From: Candidatus Peribacteria bacterium
GTDB lineage: Bacteria; Patescibacteriota; Gracilibacteria; UBA1369; LOWO2-01-FULL-3
Direction: 5' to 3'
NCBI GenBank assembly: GCA_943356465.1
Contig: CALREX010000001.1
Location: forward strand, 186,001 to 250,000
DNA length: 64,000 nucleotides
The translations under genes and the position numbers were made by a program. Of the stretch, positions 18,749 to 26,775 are shown piece after piece (the stretch's first letter is position 1; each line of letters begins with the position of its first letter). Under the pieces are notes generated by a model. The model did not search any database, was not told where the DNA came from, and saw nothing but the letters and a program-made list of their open reading frames with translations.

Positions 18749-19668
18749 AAGCTATGCCTCTTCCCTTTCGCCTCTCTCGCAAGCACAGATATGGCTTTCT
18801 GGTCATATCCACAACAACCACCGATCACTCGAATGCTTGGATTTTCACGGATCATTTGTACGAGTTGTTTTGCGGTTCCTTCGTGGTCATGCAAATGCAC
18901 AACTCCCTTCATCTCTTGAAGTTTTCGAGGATCTTCACTAGAAGAATTTGGATAGACCATCAAAATTCTATGTCTCATTCCATTGGCTACGCTAAGCGCT
19001 TTTTCGGCACCTTCGATGGGACAACAATTGATTCCATAGCCCAAAGCATAGCTACCAGTTGCCGCATCAATTTTTTTCAAAACTTCTACCAAAGGCTCAC
19101 CATCAAAAAGTTTTGCCTCTTTATCAATCACAAAACTTGGAATCACAGGAAGTCCTAGTTTTTGCGCAGCCAAAACAGCACCAAGTCCTTCTCTGCCGGT
19201 ACAAATCGTCTCAAAAAGAGCGGTGTCGATTCCGGCCTTTTGCCAAAGATCGCGAGCTACAGCCAATTGTTCAGCATGAAAATCTCTGGCTTCCTCAGGA
19301 GTAGCAGGAGCATCATCAGGATTATAACAATCATTTCCAGCTGGCCCAAAAGCAATAGCAAGGCTTCTTCGCTTTGTTCCTTTCAAAGCTTCACGCACAA
19401 CATCCACATGCGCACCAACGAGCTCTCGGTAAGTTGGCACATCTCCTGCTCTCAAAAGATGTCTAGCACCAAAAGTATTTGTAGTCGCGACTCTTGCCCC
19501 AACTGCCAAATATTGGCGAGCCAGTTGCAAATGTTCATCTCTATATCTTCCACCTTCCAAAATTTTTGTTGAATCATTCAAATCTGGTAATCCAATCTCC
19601 GGACCCAAGCGATCAAATACGCTTCCGTAAGGCCCAAACGACACCTGCGTTTCTAAAAGTCTGCTCAT
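18745..19668 (-). CDS. mmuM: homocysteine S-methyltransferase family protein
   Basis: 307 residues. A zinc-dependent TIM barrel that methylates homocysteine to methionine. The zinc cysteines appear as INCC (215-216) and GGCCGY (285-286), and TTNTFGA is near residue 63. S-methylmethionine, S-adenosylmethionine or another donor is possible; the symbol is by family resemblance. Its DNA looks more GC-rich and uses more G/C-ending codons than neighbours, a possible sign of transfer (not computed). It is preceded by a Met-rich leader peptide and a strong terminator, so it is probably controlled by attenuation in response to methionyl-tRNA. Confidence 0.85.
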   Translation of the reverse strand: MSRLLETQVSFGPYGSVFDRLGPEIGLPDLNDSTKILEGGRYRDEHLQLARQYLAVGARVATTNTFGARHLLRAGDVPTYRELVGAHVDVVREALKGTKRRSLAIAFGPAGNDCYNPDDAPATPEEARDFHAEQLAVARDLWQKAGIDTALFETICTGREGLGAVLAAQKLGLPVIPSFVIDKEAKLFDGEPLVEVLKKIDAATGSYALGYGINCCPIEGAEKALSVANGMRHRILMVYPNSSSEDPRKLQEMKGVVHLHDHEGTAKQLVQMIRENPSIRVIGGCCGYDQKAISVLAREAKGKRHSF

Positions 19669-19685
19669 GTTTTTAAAAAATTAAA

Positions 19686-19716
19686 TAATAAAAAAACTCC
19701 GCAACCTGTGCGGAGT
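19686..19716 (-). terminator. attenuator terminator ahead of the homocysteine methyltransferase gene
   Basis: Read on the minus strand: stem ACTCCGCA (19716-19709), 5-nt loop, TGCGGAGT (19703-19696), then seven T. It sits 17 nt after the leader-peptide stop and 27 nt before the ATG at 19668. The last seven bases of the 5' arm can also pair with TGCGGAG (19760-19754) inside the leader-peptide gene, which would be the antiterminator. Confidence 0.85.
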
Positions 19717-19733
19717 GAAATGTTGAAATTCTT

Positions 19734-19787
19734 TTACATACAACACATCAGCCTCCGCATAGTACGCATCATCATCGCCATCATCAT
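19734..19787 (-). CDS. Met-rich leader peptide (17 residues)
   Basis: ATG at 19787 opens MMMAMMMRTMRRLMCCM followed by TAA. Nine of 17 codons are Met and two are Cys, which matches the product of the next gene, a methionine-forming enzyme. The codons ATG CGG AG (19760-19754) repeat the 3' arm of the downstream terminator. Stalling at the first Met codons would leave this stretch free to pair with the terminator 5' arm, whereas completing the peptide would let the terminator form. There is no clear Shine-Dalgarno sequence. The assignment rests on composition, position and base pairing. Confidence 0.72.
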   Translation of the reverse strand: MMMAMMMRTMRRLMCCM

Positions 19788-19819
19788 TTGTGTAGATTGA
19801 TACATGTTTGTAAATTTTA

Positions 19820-19838
19820 TGGTGGGCAGGGAGGGATT
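19820..19838 (-). repeat. 19-bp duplicate of the tRNA-Tyr 3' end
   Basis: The plus-strand sequence TGGTGGGCAGGGAGGGATT is identical at 19820-19838 and at 19922-19940, the 3' end of tRNA-Tyr including CCA. On the minus strand the extra copy ends a small structure (GAGGGAT ... ATCCCTC enclosing ACCGC/GCGGT) that resembles a T-arm. It may be a remnant of integration at the tRNA or of a tandem duplication. It lies upstream of the leader peptide. Confidence 0.7.
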
Positions 19839-19921
19839 TACCGCTCCGCGGTATAAACTTCTCATCCCTCGCTATCATAAGTTGTAAATCATCACTGCCT
19901 TCGGCAGAGCTGCTTCACAAC

Positions 19922-20008
19922 TGGTGGGCAGGGAGGGATTCGAACCCCCGTAGGCGTGAAGCCAGCAGATTTACAGTCTGCCCCATTTGACCACTCTGGT
20001 ACCTACCC
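19922..20008 (-). tRNA. tRNA-Tyr (GTA)
   Basis: 87 nt including encoded CCA. Acceptor GGGTAGG pairs with CCTGCCC with one G-T pair, the anticodon loop is CTGTAAA with GTA, a long variable arm is present as expected for bacterial tRNA-Tyr, and the T-loop is TTCGAAT. A long imperfect hairpin (about 19879-19919) follows the 3' end. Confidence 0.95.
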
Positions 20009-20114
20009 ACATTGCTACTTAGTAGCAAGATTATATCCAAAAGAGCTCTAGATGCAAACTCTATTTGTGAATTCAGGCCTTTTGGGATAAAATCCTACAA
20101 AATAACGCTATGTA

Positions 20115-21032
20115 ATGTCAAAAAGTTTCCCGTTCACATATATAAGAAAAAAATTCTGCAAATCGCAGGATGCAGTCGTACCAATCCAATGCAAAGCGAT
20201 ACAATACGGCCTTGGATGCTTTTCCGGAATTCGCGGAAATTACAACAAATCAAAAAAAACCGTATATCTTTTTAGGCTTGCGGAACACTACAATCGCCTA
20301 AAAGACTCAACTAAAATTTTAGGATTCGACTTTGATGTGACAGAAAAAGAATTTATAAAAATAGTCACAGATTTAGTGAAAAAAAACGAAGCGAAAGAAG
20401 ATATTTATGTCAGACCGATAGTTTATGCGGCATCTATAGATGTAGTTCCAGGGCTTGATCATCCGGAAGAAGATTTGGCGATTTACATGATTCCACTCGG
20501 AAATTACTTGAGCGACAAAGGTCTTAATGTTTGTGTTTCCAGCTGGAGAAGATTCGACGACGATATGATTTCTTCAAAAGCAAAAGCCACAGGTGGATAT
20601 ATAAATTCAGCATTGGCAAAAAAAGAAGCCAAAGAAAATGGCTACGATGAGGCAATATTCCTAAATCGCGACGGCAAAGTTTGCGAAGCTTCCGGAGCAA
20701 ATATTTTCGGAGTTAAGGATGGAGAAATTTTTACGCCACATCTTTCATTCAACAACTTAAATGGAATAACTCGAAGATCAGTAATCGAAATTATTGAAAA
20801 AGAACTTAATCAAAAAGTTCGAGAAGAAAGTTTTGATAGATCGACTCTTTATATGTTCGACGAACTGTTTTTGACAGGAACTGCTGCGAGAATTTCATGG
20901 ATTGCATCAGTTGACAAAAAACAAATCGGAGATGGAAAAGAAGGACCGATAACAAAAAAACTAAAAAAGTTTTACGACGAAATTTCGCTCGGAGAAAACA
21001 AAAAATATATGCATTGGCTTACAAAAATTTAA
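20115..21032 (+). CDS. ilvE: branched-chain amino acid aminotransferase (class IV)
   Basis: 305 residues. A PLP enzyme for the last step of Val/Leu/Ile synthesis or first step of breakdown. QYGLGCFSGIRG at the N-terminus corresponds to the family's HYGxxxFEGIR; the PLP lysine lies in SSKAKATGGYINSALAK; EASGANIF and FLTGTAARI follow. The first 25 residues are poorly conserved and the start is uncertain. It precedes asnS by 10 bp and the two may be co-transcribed. D-amino-acid transaminase is a less likely alternative. Confidence 0.88.
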   Translation: MSKSFPFTYIRKKFCKSQDAVVPIQCKAIQYGLGCFSGIRGNYNKSKKTVYLFRLAEHYNRLKDSTKILGFDFDVTEKEFIKIVTDLVKKNEAKEDIYVRPIVYAASIDVVPGLDHPEEDLAIYMIPLGNYLSDKGLNVCVSSWRRFDDDMISSKAKATGGYINSALAKKEAKENGYDEAIFLNRDGKVCEASGANIFGVKDGEIFTPHLSFNNLNGITRRSVIEIIEKELNQKVREESFDRSTLYMFDELFLTGTAARISWIASVDKKQIGDGKEGPITKKLKKFYDEISLGENKKYMHWLTKI

Positions 21033-21042
21033 TTTTTTTACT

Positions 21043-22344
21043 ATGGCAACAAAAATTTTCATAAAAGATTTTAAAGATCATGTCGGAGAAGAAATCCTGA
21101 TAGAAGGATGGATGTTTAACAAGCGTGGAAGCGGCAAAATCTACTTCCTGGAACTTCGTGACGGCACAGATATTACACAAGGAATCGTAGTCAAAGCTGA
21201 TGTTTCCGAAGAAATTTTCGCAAAAGCGGAAGCCCTAACTATGGAATCTTCAGTAAGAATTACAGGAGTGATTTCAAAACATCCAAAGTTCGAAAATACT
21301 TACGAACTTCAGGTAAAAGACATCGATATCGTCCAACTTGTAAAAGAAGATTATCCAATCGCAAAAAAAGAACACGGCATAGATTTCTTGCTTGAAAACA
21401 GGCATTTATGGCTTCGTTCTCCAAAACAACGCGCTATCCAAGTTATAAGAAATACAATAATAAATGCAATTTACGAATATCTAAACAAAAATAATTACAT
21501 AAAAATCGATGCCCCGATTTTGACTCCAAATGCATGCGAAGGAACAACAGAACTTTTTGAAATGGAATATTTCGACGAAGGAAAGGCTTATTTGTCACAA
21601 TCCGGACAGCTATACATCGAAGCCGCGATTTTCTCAGTCGGAAGATGTTTCGATTTCGGACCTGTATTTAGAGCTGAAAAATCAAAAACCCGCAGACACT
21701 TAACAGAATTCTGGATGATGGATGCTGAAGCTGCATTCGTTGAACACGAAGAAAACATGAAAATTCAGGAAGGACTTGTCTGTTTTGTTATCGAAAAAGT
21801 TTTAGCAACTCGCATGGAAGAACTAAAAACTTTGGAACGAGATATAGAACCTTTAAAGAAAATTCAAGCACCATTTTTCAGAAAAACTCACTACGATGCA
21901 GTGGAAGAACTACGTGCGATGGGCTCTACCATAAGCCATGAACAAGACCTTGGAGCGGAAGATGAAACAATCCTTACACAAAAATACGACAAACCGATTT
22001 TTATCGAAAAATATCCTGCAGAAGTAAAAGCATTTTACATGAAACGTGATCCAAAAGATCCGAGTGTTGCGCTTTGTGCAGATATGCTTGCGCCTGAAGG
22101 ATACGGAGAAGTAATTGGTGGAAGCCAACGTGAAGATGATTACGATGTTCTTCTACAAAGAATCCACGACCACAAACTTCCGGAAAAAGCATTTGAGTGG
22201 TATTTGGATTTACGAAAGTATGGCTCAGTGCCACACAGCGGTTTCGGAATAGGTCTAGAACGTCTTACAGGTTGGATTTGCGGCATTCACCACATTCGCG
22301 AAACAATCCCATTCCCAAGGACAATAAACAGAATTTATCCTTAA
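21043..22344 (+). CDS. asnS: asparaginyl-tRNA synthetase
   Basis: 433 residues, class IIb. An N-terminal OB fold (EEILIEGWMFNKRGSGKIYFLELRDG) is followed by the catalytic domain with motif 2 FRAEKSKTRRHLTEFWMMDAE and motif 3 SGFGIGLERLTGWICG. The LTPNACEGTTELFE stretch favours AsnS over AspS. A gap of 10 bp follows ilvE. Confidence 0.94.
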   Translation: MATKIFIKDFKDHVGEEILIEGWMFNKRGSGKIYFLELRDGTDITQGIVVKADVSEEIFAKAEALTMESSVRITGVISKHPKFENTYELQVKDIDIVQLVKEDYPIAKKEHGIDFLLENRHLWLRSPKQRAIQVIRNTIINAIYEYLNKNNYIKIDAPILTPNACEGTTELFEMEYFDEGKAYLSQSGQLYIEAAIFSVGRCFDFGPVFRAEKSKTRRHLTEFWMMDAEAAFVEHEENMKIQEGLVCFVIEKVLATRMEELKTLERDIEPLKKIQAPFFRKTHYDAVEELRAMGSTISHEQDLGAEDETILTQKYDKPIFIEKYPAEVKAFYMKRDPKDPSVALCADMLAPEGYGEVIGGSQREDDYDVLLQRIHDHKLPEKAFEWYLDLRKYGSVPHSGFGIGLERLTGWICGIHHIRETIPFPRTINRIYP

Positions 22345-22363
22345 GCTCAATAACAACAATAAC

Positions 22364-24055
22364 GTGAACAAAGCTTGCAAAAACTGTAATCAAGGATTTG
22401 AGATAACAGACGACGATTTGAAGTTTTTAGAAAAAGTTTCACCTATTTTTGATGGCAAAAAATACGAGATACCTGCTCCGACTTTATGCCCTAACTGCAG
22501 GCAACAACGAAGGCTTGCCACTTGCAATGAGCAGTTTTTATACAATGGAGAATGTAAAATGTGTAAAAAAAGAACACTTTCTCAATATCCACCACCTTTA
22601 AATAAACCTATTTATTGTCGAGAATGTTGGCATAGCGACAAATGGGACAGCACAGATTATGGAAAAGATATCGATTTCTCAAGACATGTTTTTGACCAAA
22701 TCGCAGAGTTGGAAAGCATAGTTCCATCGCTAGCATTAAACGTCCAAGGAACATGCATCAACTCTGATTATATTCATTATGCCGGCAGCTGCAAAAACTG
22801 TTATTTGATCATGCACGCGGATTTTTGCGAAGATTGTTATTATGGCTACGGATTCAAAAAAAATCTCTTCTGCGTTGATGGCTTTTACAATCTACATTGT
22901 GAGCTTTGTTACGAATGCATCGATTGCCATAAATGCTACGGACTTAAATATTCTCAGGACTGTATGAATTGTCATTCCAGCGCTTTCTTGAGGGATTGTG
23001 TTGGATGTAAAAATTGTTTCGCATGTGTCGGTTTACGAGAAAAAGAATATTGTTTTGAAAATAAACAATTAACTCGCGAAGAATACGAAAAGAAAATGAA
23101 AGAGATAGATCTGGGTTCATACAAACAATGTCAGGAATTTAGAAAAACAAGAAAAGAGATAGAAAAAAATCATTGTTTCAAGGAATATCAGGGACATAAT
23201 TTACAAGATTGCCTAGGAGATCATTTGATAAATTGCAAAGAGGCAAAATTTTGTTTTGATTGTGAAGATGTGGAAAGCGCAAAGTATTGTTTTCAGCTTG
23301 TACTAGGCGCTAAAAACGTTCAAGACATTTATCAATATGGAAGTAATTTACAAGAATCATATGAGTGTTCAATTGTAGGAGAAAACAGTTATCACTTACT
23401 TTTTTCAAATAATTGCCACATGAGTTCAGCAGATCTTATGTATTGTTGGTACACGGAGGGCTCAAAAAATTGTTTCGCATGTGTTGGAATTATGCGAAAA
23501 AATTACTGTATCTTAAACAAACAATATTCGAAAGAAGAGTATGAAGAACTTGTTCCAAAAATTATAGAACACATGAAAACAACCGGTGAATTTGGCGAAT
23601 TTTTTCCAATGACAATTTCACCAATCGGCTACAATAAGAGCTCCGCACAAATGTATTATCCTCTTACAAAAGAACAAGTCATATCAAAAGGTTTGAAATG
23701 GGACGATTACGAAACTCCCGTTGCAGACATCAAAAATACAATATTGGCAAAAGATTTACCGGACAATATTGCTGACATCAAAGATGATATTTTAACTTTT
23801 GCAATCCAATGTGAAGAAACAGGAAAACTTTTCAAAATAACACCGCAGGAACTAACTTTTTATAAAAAACAAAAAATTCCACTACCAAGACGATCTCCAA
23901 ACCAAAGACATTTGGATAGATTCAATCAAAGAAATCCAAGAAAATTTTGGAAAAGAACTTGCGGTAAATGCGAAAAAATAATTTGGACAACTTTCAGTCC
24001 TGATAGCCCAGAAAAAGTTTGTTGCGAAGAATGTTATTTGAAAACCGTCTACTAG
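22364..24055 (+). CDS. Cys-rich, multi-zinc-ribbon protein of unknown function (paralogue 1)
   Basis: 563 residues from a GTG start 19 bp after asnS. It opens with CKNCNQGF, then LCPNCRQQRR, CKMCKKRT and CRECWHSDKW. About 200 residues of repeated short Cys pairs (YxxHCELCYECIDCHKCYG, CVGCKNCFACVGL) follow, then IIEHMKTTGEFGEFF and a closing CGKCEKI ... CCEECY ribbon. The shape suggests stacked zinc ribbons. A 540-residue paralogue is at 51010-52614 with the same order of motifs. Such proteins are common in CPR genomes, sometimes under the misleading label caib/baif; the function is unknown. Confidence 0.85.
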   Translation: MNKACKNCNQGFEITDDDLKFLEKVSPIFDGKKYEIPAPTLCPNCRQQRRLATCNEQFLYNGECKMCKKRTLSQYPPPLNKPIYCRECWHSDKWDSTDYGKDIDFSRHVFDQIAELESIVPSLALNVQGTCINSDYIHYAGSCKNCYLIMHADFCEDCYYGYGFKKNLFCVDGFYNLHCELCYECIDCHKCYGLKYSQDCMNCHSSAFLRDCVGCKNCFACVGLREKEYCFENKQLTREEYEKKMKEIDLGSYKQCQEFRKTRKEIEKNHCFKEYQGHNLQDCLGDHLINCKEAKFCFDCEDVESAKYCFQLVLGAKNVQDIYQYGSNLQESYECSIVGENSYHLLFSNNCHMSSADLMYCWYTEGSKNCFACVGIMRKNYCILNKQYSKEEYEELVPKIIEHMKTTGEFGEFFPMTISPIGYNKSSAQMYYPLTKEQVISKGLKWDDYETPVADIKNTILAKDLPDNIADIKDDILTFAIQCEETGKLFKITPQELTFYKKQKIPLPRRSPNQRHLDRFNQRNPRKFWKRTCGKCEKIIWTTFSPDSPEKVCCEECYLKTVY

Positions 24056-24066
24056 ACGCCAACAAG

Positions 24067-24279
24067 CTATAGAGCATTTTTATCTTTCAATACGTTATCA
24101 ACTGCACTTCCAATAACCTTTGTAGCAGATTTCAAGCGTTCTGTAATCGCATCGACTTTGCCAAAAGCTTTGCTTTTCAAAACTTTATCAACAGTTTTTC
24201 TGGCGACCAAGGAAGTGACAGCCACTCCGAGAACCGCCGCCGCACGCCCAAACTCTTTAGCGCCATCTAATTTGCTCAT
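24067..24279 (-). CDS. small Ala/Val/Lys-rich protein, unknown
   Basis: 70 residues from the ATG at 24279. The frame is open back to 24360 but that would overlap tRNA-Thr, and a TATAAT on the minus strand lies a few bases upstream of 24279, so the later start is preferred. There is a moderately hydrophobic stretch AAAVLGVAVTSLVA followed by Lys-rich amphipathic segments. No family recognised. Confidence 0.5.
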   Translation of the reverse strand: MSKLDGAKEFGRAAAVLGVAVTSLVARKTVDKVLKSKAFGKVDAITERLKSATKVIGSAVDNVLKDKNAL

Positions 24280-24351
24280 AAAATAAGATGCATAAATTAT
24301 AAGAACGAACTTTAACCCAAAAGCAAACAAGCTGTCAACAAGACATAAAAA

Positions 24352-24426
24352 TGGAGCCACCTGTCGGATTTGAACCGACGGCCCACAGTTTACAAAACTG
24401 TAGCTCTACCACTGAGCTAAGGTGGC
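24352..24426 (-). tRNA. tRNA-Thr (TGT)
   Basis: 75 nt with encoded CCA. Acceptor GCCACCT/AGGTGGC, D-arm GCTCAGTGGTAGAGC, anticodon stem-loop ACAGT TTTGTAA ACTGT with TGT, and T-arm GTCGG TTCAAAT CCGAC. Confidence 0.95.
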
Positions 24427-24513
24427 TCGACGCTGATTAAAGCAGGCGAATTTTATTTTAATCCACCTCAAATGTCAATTTATTTTAAGATCTAAAAATG
24501 GTATCCTCTTGTC

Positions 24514-25413
24514 ATGAGCCATCAAAGCTTACAAAACGAGTTTACCAAAATATTTTCCGAGGGACTGATAAATGAACCTTTAGGCAAATATTCCAGCATG
24601 AAGGTCGGTGGACAGGCAGACTTTTTTTGCAACGCAAAAGACATAGAAGCTCTAAAAAATCTTATCGATTTTGCGAAAAACGCCTCACTTCCCTACTTTA
24701 TTCTAAGTGGTGGAAGCAATGTTCTATTTGACGATAATGGTTTCCGCGGGCTTGTGATAAAAATTGATTTTAAAAATCTCGAAATAAAAGATGAATTTAT
24801 CACAGCAGATGCGGGTGTGATAGTTGCGCTGATGATGAATATGGCATCGAAAAGCGGACTTACAGGGGTAGAAAAATGGATTGGCCTCCCTGGAACAGTC
24901 GGAGGAGCTATTAGAGGAAACGCCGGATGCAATGGACTGGAAACAAAAGATATCTTGGTGAAAGCAACATTATTAAATCCGGAAACAGGAGAAATTCACG
25001 AAGAGAAAAACGAATATTTTGGCTTCAGCTACCGTAATAGCAAGATAAAACATTCAAACGAAATTATTTTAAATGCGACTTTCAAACTAAAAAAAGGTGA
25101 ACCTCAAAAAGTGGAAAATCCAAGAGTTTTTACCCAGCCAAAAGGCATGTCAGCAGGCTCATTTTTCAAAAATCCATCACCTGAAACTCCTGCAGGAATG
25201 CTGATCGATAAAGCAGGCCTGAAAGGCACGCGCATCGGAAATGCACAAATCTCGGATGTCCACGGCAACTTCATCCTAAACCTCGGCGGCGCAACAGCAA
25301 AAGACATAAAAGACCTAGTCGCTATAGCCAAATCCACAGTAAAAGAAAAATTTGGAATTGAGCTGGAGGAAGAAGTGCAAATTTTGGGAGAGACAGGGAA
25401 GGATATAGTTTAA
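24514..25413 (+). CDS. murB: UDP-N-acetylenolpyruvoylglucosamine reductase
   Basis: 299 residues, type of normal length. It reduces the MurA product to UDP-MurNAc using FAD and NADPH. Visible: YSSMKVGGQADF, LSGGSNVLF (FAD site), GLPGTVGGAIRGNAGC, the catalytic Ser in SAGSFFKNP, and the terminal Glu in EEEVQILGE. A TATCCT -10 lies 6 nt before the ATG. The last codons and stop lie inside the left arm of a long inverted repeat (25399-25528). Confidence 0.95.
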   Translation: MSHQSLQNEFTKIFSEGLINEPLGKYSSMKVGGQADFFCNAKDIEALKNLIDFAKNASLPYFILSGGSNVLFDDNGFRGLVIKIDFKNLEIKDEFITADAGVIVALMMNMASKSGLTGVEKWIGLPGTVGGAIRGNAGCNGLETKDILVKATLLNPETGEIHEEKNEYFGFSYRNSKIKHSNEIILNATFKLKKGEPQKVENPRVFTQPKGMSAGSFFKNPSPETPAGMLIDKAGLKGTRIGNAQISDVHGNFILNLGGATAKDIKDLVAIAKSTVKEKFGIELEEEVQILGETGKDIV

Positions 25414-25528
25414 ATTTTCATGACTTGCTAAACCTATAGCTCGTGCATGCATTAGCTATATTTGCGAGCCCGTACATGTTAGGGCGAAGCAAACAGTTTA
25501 GCTGAGTGAAAATTTAAACTATATCCTT
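25399..25528. repeat. 130-bp cloverleaf-like fold-back element at the murB 3' end
   Basis: A 22-bp perfect inverted repeat (25399-25420 with 25507-25528) is extended by GCTAAAC/GTTTAGC (25427-25433 with 25496-25502). Inside are two smaller hairpins, TATAGCT/AGCTATA and GCCC/GGGC. The left arm covers the last murB codons and the stop. It could act as an RNA 3' end stabiliser or be a small REP/MITE-like element. No other copy of the arms was noticed in the window. Confidence 0.7.
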
Positions 25529-25594
25529 TCGACGATCTTGCAAAATTTTTCTTCCCCTGCTAAAATCAAAAAGTAAAATATTTAACTCATCCCT

Positions 25595-26017
25595 ATGACA
25601 TCAAAATCACAAATTATCAAACAGGCTTTATTGATAATCGGCCTTATGACAGGCGCAATTTTGCTTATTCAGTTTGTTCCGTCAGCATTGGCAAATGGAT
25701 TTATTAGCGGACAGGATAATCCTGGAATAATCGCAGGAGCTACAGGAGGAACAGGAGATTTTAGAGAATTGGCGCTAAGAATAGTAAACTACTTCCTAAC
25801 ATTTCTAGGATTCCTATCAGTTTTGATGGTTATCTACGGAGGTATTCTTTATATTACAGCTGCCGGTAACGAAGAAAACGCTAAAAAAGGAAAAACAATC
25901 ATTATGTACGCAGCAATTGGTATCATAATTGTTCTATTGTCATTTGCTATTATCAATACAATCCTTGGAGCCGCTACATCTACAGTCTCAGGAGGAGGCG
26001 GTGGAGCAGTACAATAA
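25595..26017 (+). CDS. VirB2/TrbC-like type IV secretion pilin-family protein
   Basis: 140 residues. N-terminal hydrophobic signal segment (ALLIIGLMTGAILLIQFV), then a small-residue-rich stretch and two membrane helices (FLTFLGFLSVLMVIYGGILYI and MYAAIGIIIVLLSFAII) separated by a charged turn AGNEENAKKGK, ending in a Gly-rich tail. This is the layout of the T4SS_pilin family found widely in CPR bacteria. No other secretion genes are adjacent, so it may act alone or with distant genes. Confidence 0.75.
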   Translation: MTSKSQIIKQALLIIGLMTGAILLIQFVPSALANGFISGQDNPGIIAGATGGTGDFRELALRIVNYFLTFLGFLSVLMVIYGGILYITAAGNEENAKKGKTIIMYAAIGIIIVLLSFAIINTILGAATSTVSGGGGGAVQ

Positions 26018-26042
26018 AGAGTTATTAAAAAAAGTTGACCGC

Positions 26043-26080
26043 AAAAACCCTTTCAAGGTGAAAACCGAAGAAGGGTTTTT
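26043..26080. terminator. bidirectional terminator between pilin gene and PRC-barrel gene
   Basis: AAAAACCCTT (26043-26052) pairs with AAGGGTTTTT (26071-26080) across an 18-nt loop, with A- and T-runs on each side. It sits between convergent stops. Confidence 0.75.
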
Positions 26081-26101
26081 GATTAAGCCTCAAGATAATA
26101 A

Positions 26102-26626
26102 CTATGCAGCCATTTCTTTCACAGAAACTCTTTGCAAATCTTCCTCTTTTTCTGTATTTCTAGCGTCTTTGACGATTATTTTATAAGACTTAACTTCAAC
26201 GATATTTTTTGCTGGAATTATCAAAGAGTTATACCTGAATAGCCCCAAAATATCTTTTGCTACAAATATTTTATTTAGATCATAAGTTTTTGCATCAATA
26301 GAAAAATCAAAAACTTTTCCGATATATTCACCGGATTTTGTGAAAACTTTTGCTCCGGAAATAGGCCTGCGAGACTTCAAAACTTCGCTTACTCTAAGGA
26401 TTTCCGAAGCTTCTACAATATTATCCGCACTATTTATTTTCATCACATGTTTAAAAGAAATCACATCCATAGGAGAAACAACAAGCTGTTTATTTTGGTT
26501 TAAAACAAAGGCAATTGTCACTCCTCTGTCAGGATCCATGACCAAATCTTTGACAACCGCAACAGGCCTTGAAGAATCATCTTCAAAAACAAAAGTACCA
26601 ACAATATTACTGTAAAACATCTCCAT
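26102..26626 (-). CDS. tandem PRC-barrel domain protein
   Basis: 174 residues forming two PRC-barrel-like beta units, the first around VGTFVFEDDSSRPVAVVKDLVMDPDRG and the second around GAKVFTKSGEYIGKVFDFSID, each ending near IIPAKNIVEV-like strands. PRC barrels act in RNA processing (RimM) and photosynthesis; stand-alone forms have no settled function. The gene is single and converges on the pilin gene. Confidence 0.7.
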   Translation of the reverse strand: MEMFYSNIVGTFVFEDDSSRPVAVVKDLVMDPDRGVTIAFVLNQNKQLVVSPMDVISFKHVMKINSADNIVEASEILRVSEVLKSRRPISGAKVFTKSGEYIGKVFDFSIDAKTYDLNKIFVAKDILGLFRYNSLIIPAKNIVEVKSYKIIVKDARNTEKEEDLQRVSVKEMAA

Positions 26627-26697
26627 AGGAAAAATTGACTTAACAATGACCTGATTATTGTATAGAATCCAACAGTCAAAAACAAATTAGTTTACTT

Positions 26698-26774
26698 CGG
26701 GGTGTAGCTCAGTTGGCTAGAGCGCCTGGTTTGGGACCAGGAAGTCGTAGGTTCAAGTCCTGTCACCCCGACCA
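26698..26774 (+). tRNA. tRNA-Pro (TGG)
   Basis: 77 nt with encoded CCA. Acceptor CGGGGTG/CACCCCG, anticodon stem CCTGG/CCAGG around TTTGGGA with TGG, T-arm with GTTCAAGTC. It ends 1 bp before the convergent gene's stop. Confidence 0.95.
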
Positions 26775-26775
26775 T

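Noticed and set aside
19820-19890. T-box riboswitch upstream of the methionine gene
   Set aside because: ACCGCGG and AGGG/CCCT-like pairs are present, but the conserved T-box bulge with TGG is missing and the sequence is better explained as a tRNA-Tyr 3' copy plus a leader-peptide attenuator.
22364-24055. Reading the Cys-rich protein as a CoA-transferase (caib/baif)
   Set aside because: No CoA-transferase fold features are seen; the protein is made of Cys pairs typical of zinc ribbons.
24279-24360. Upstream extension of the small 70-residue protein
   Set aside because: It would overlap mature tRNA-Thr, and a TATAAT box lies just before the internal ATG.
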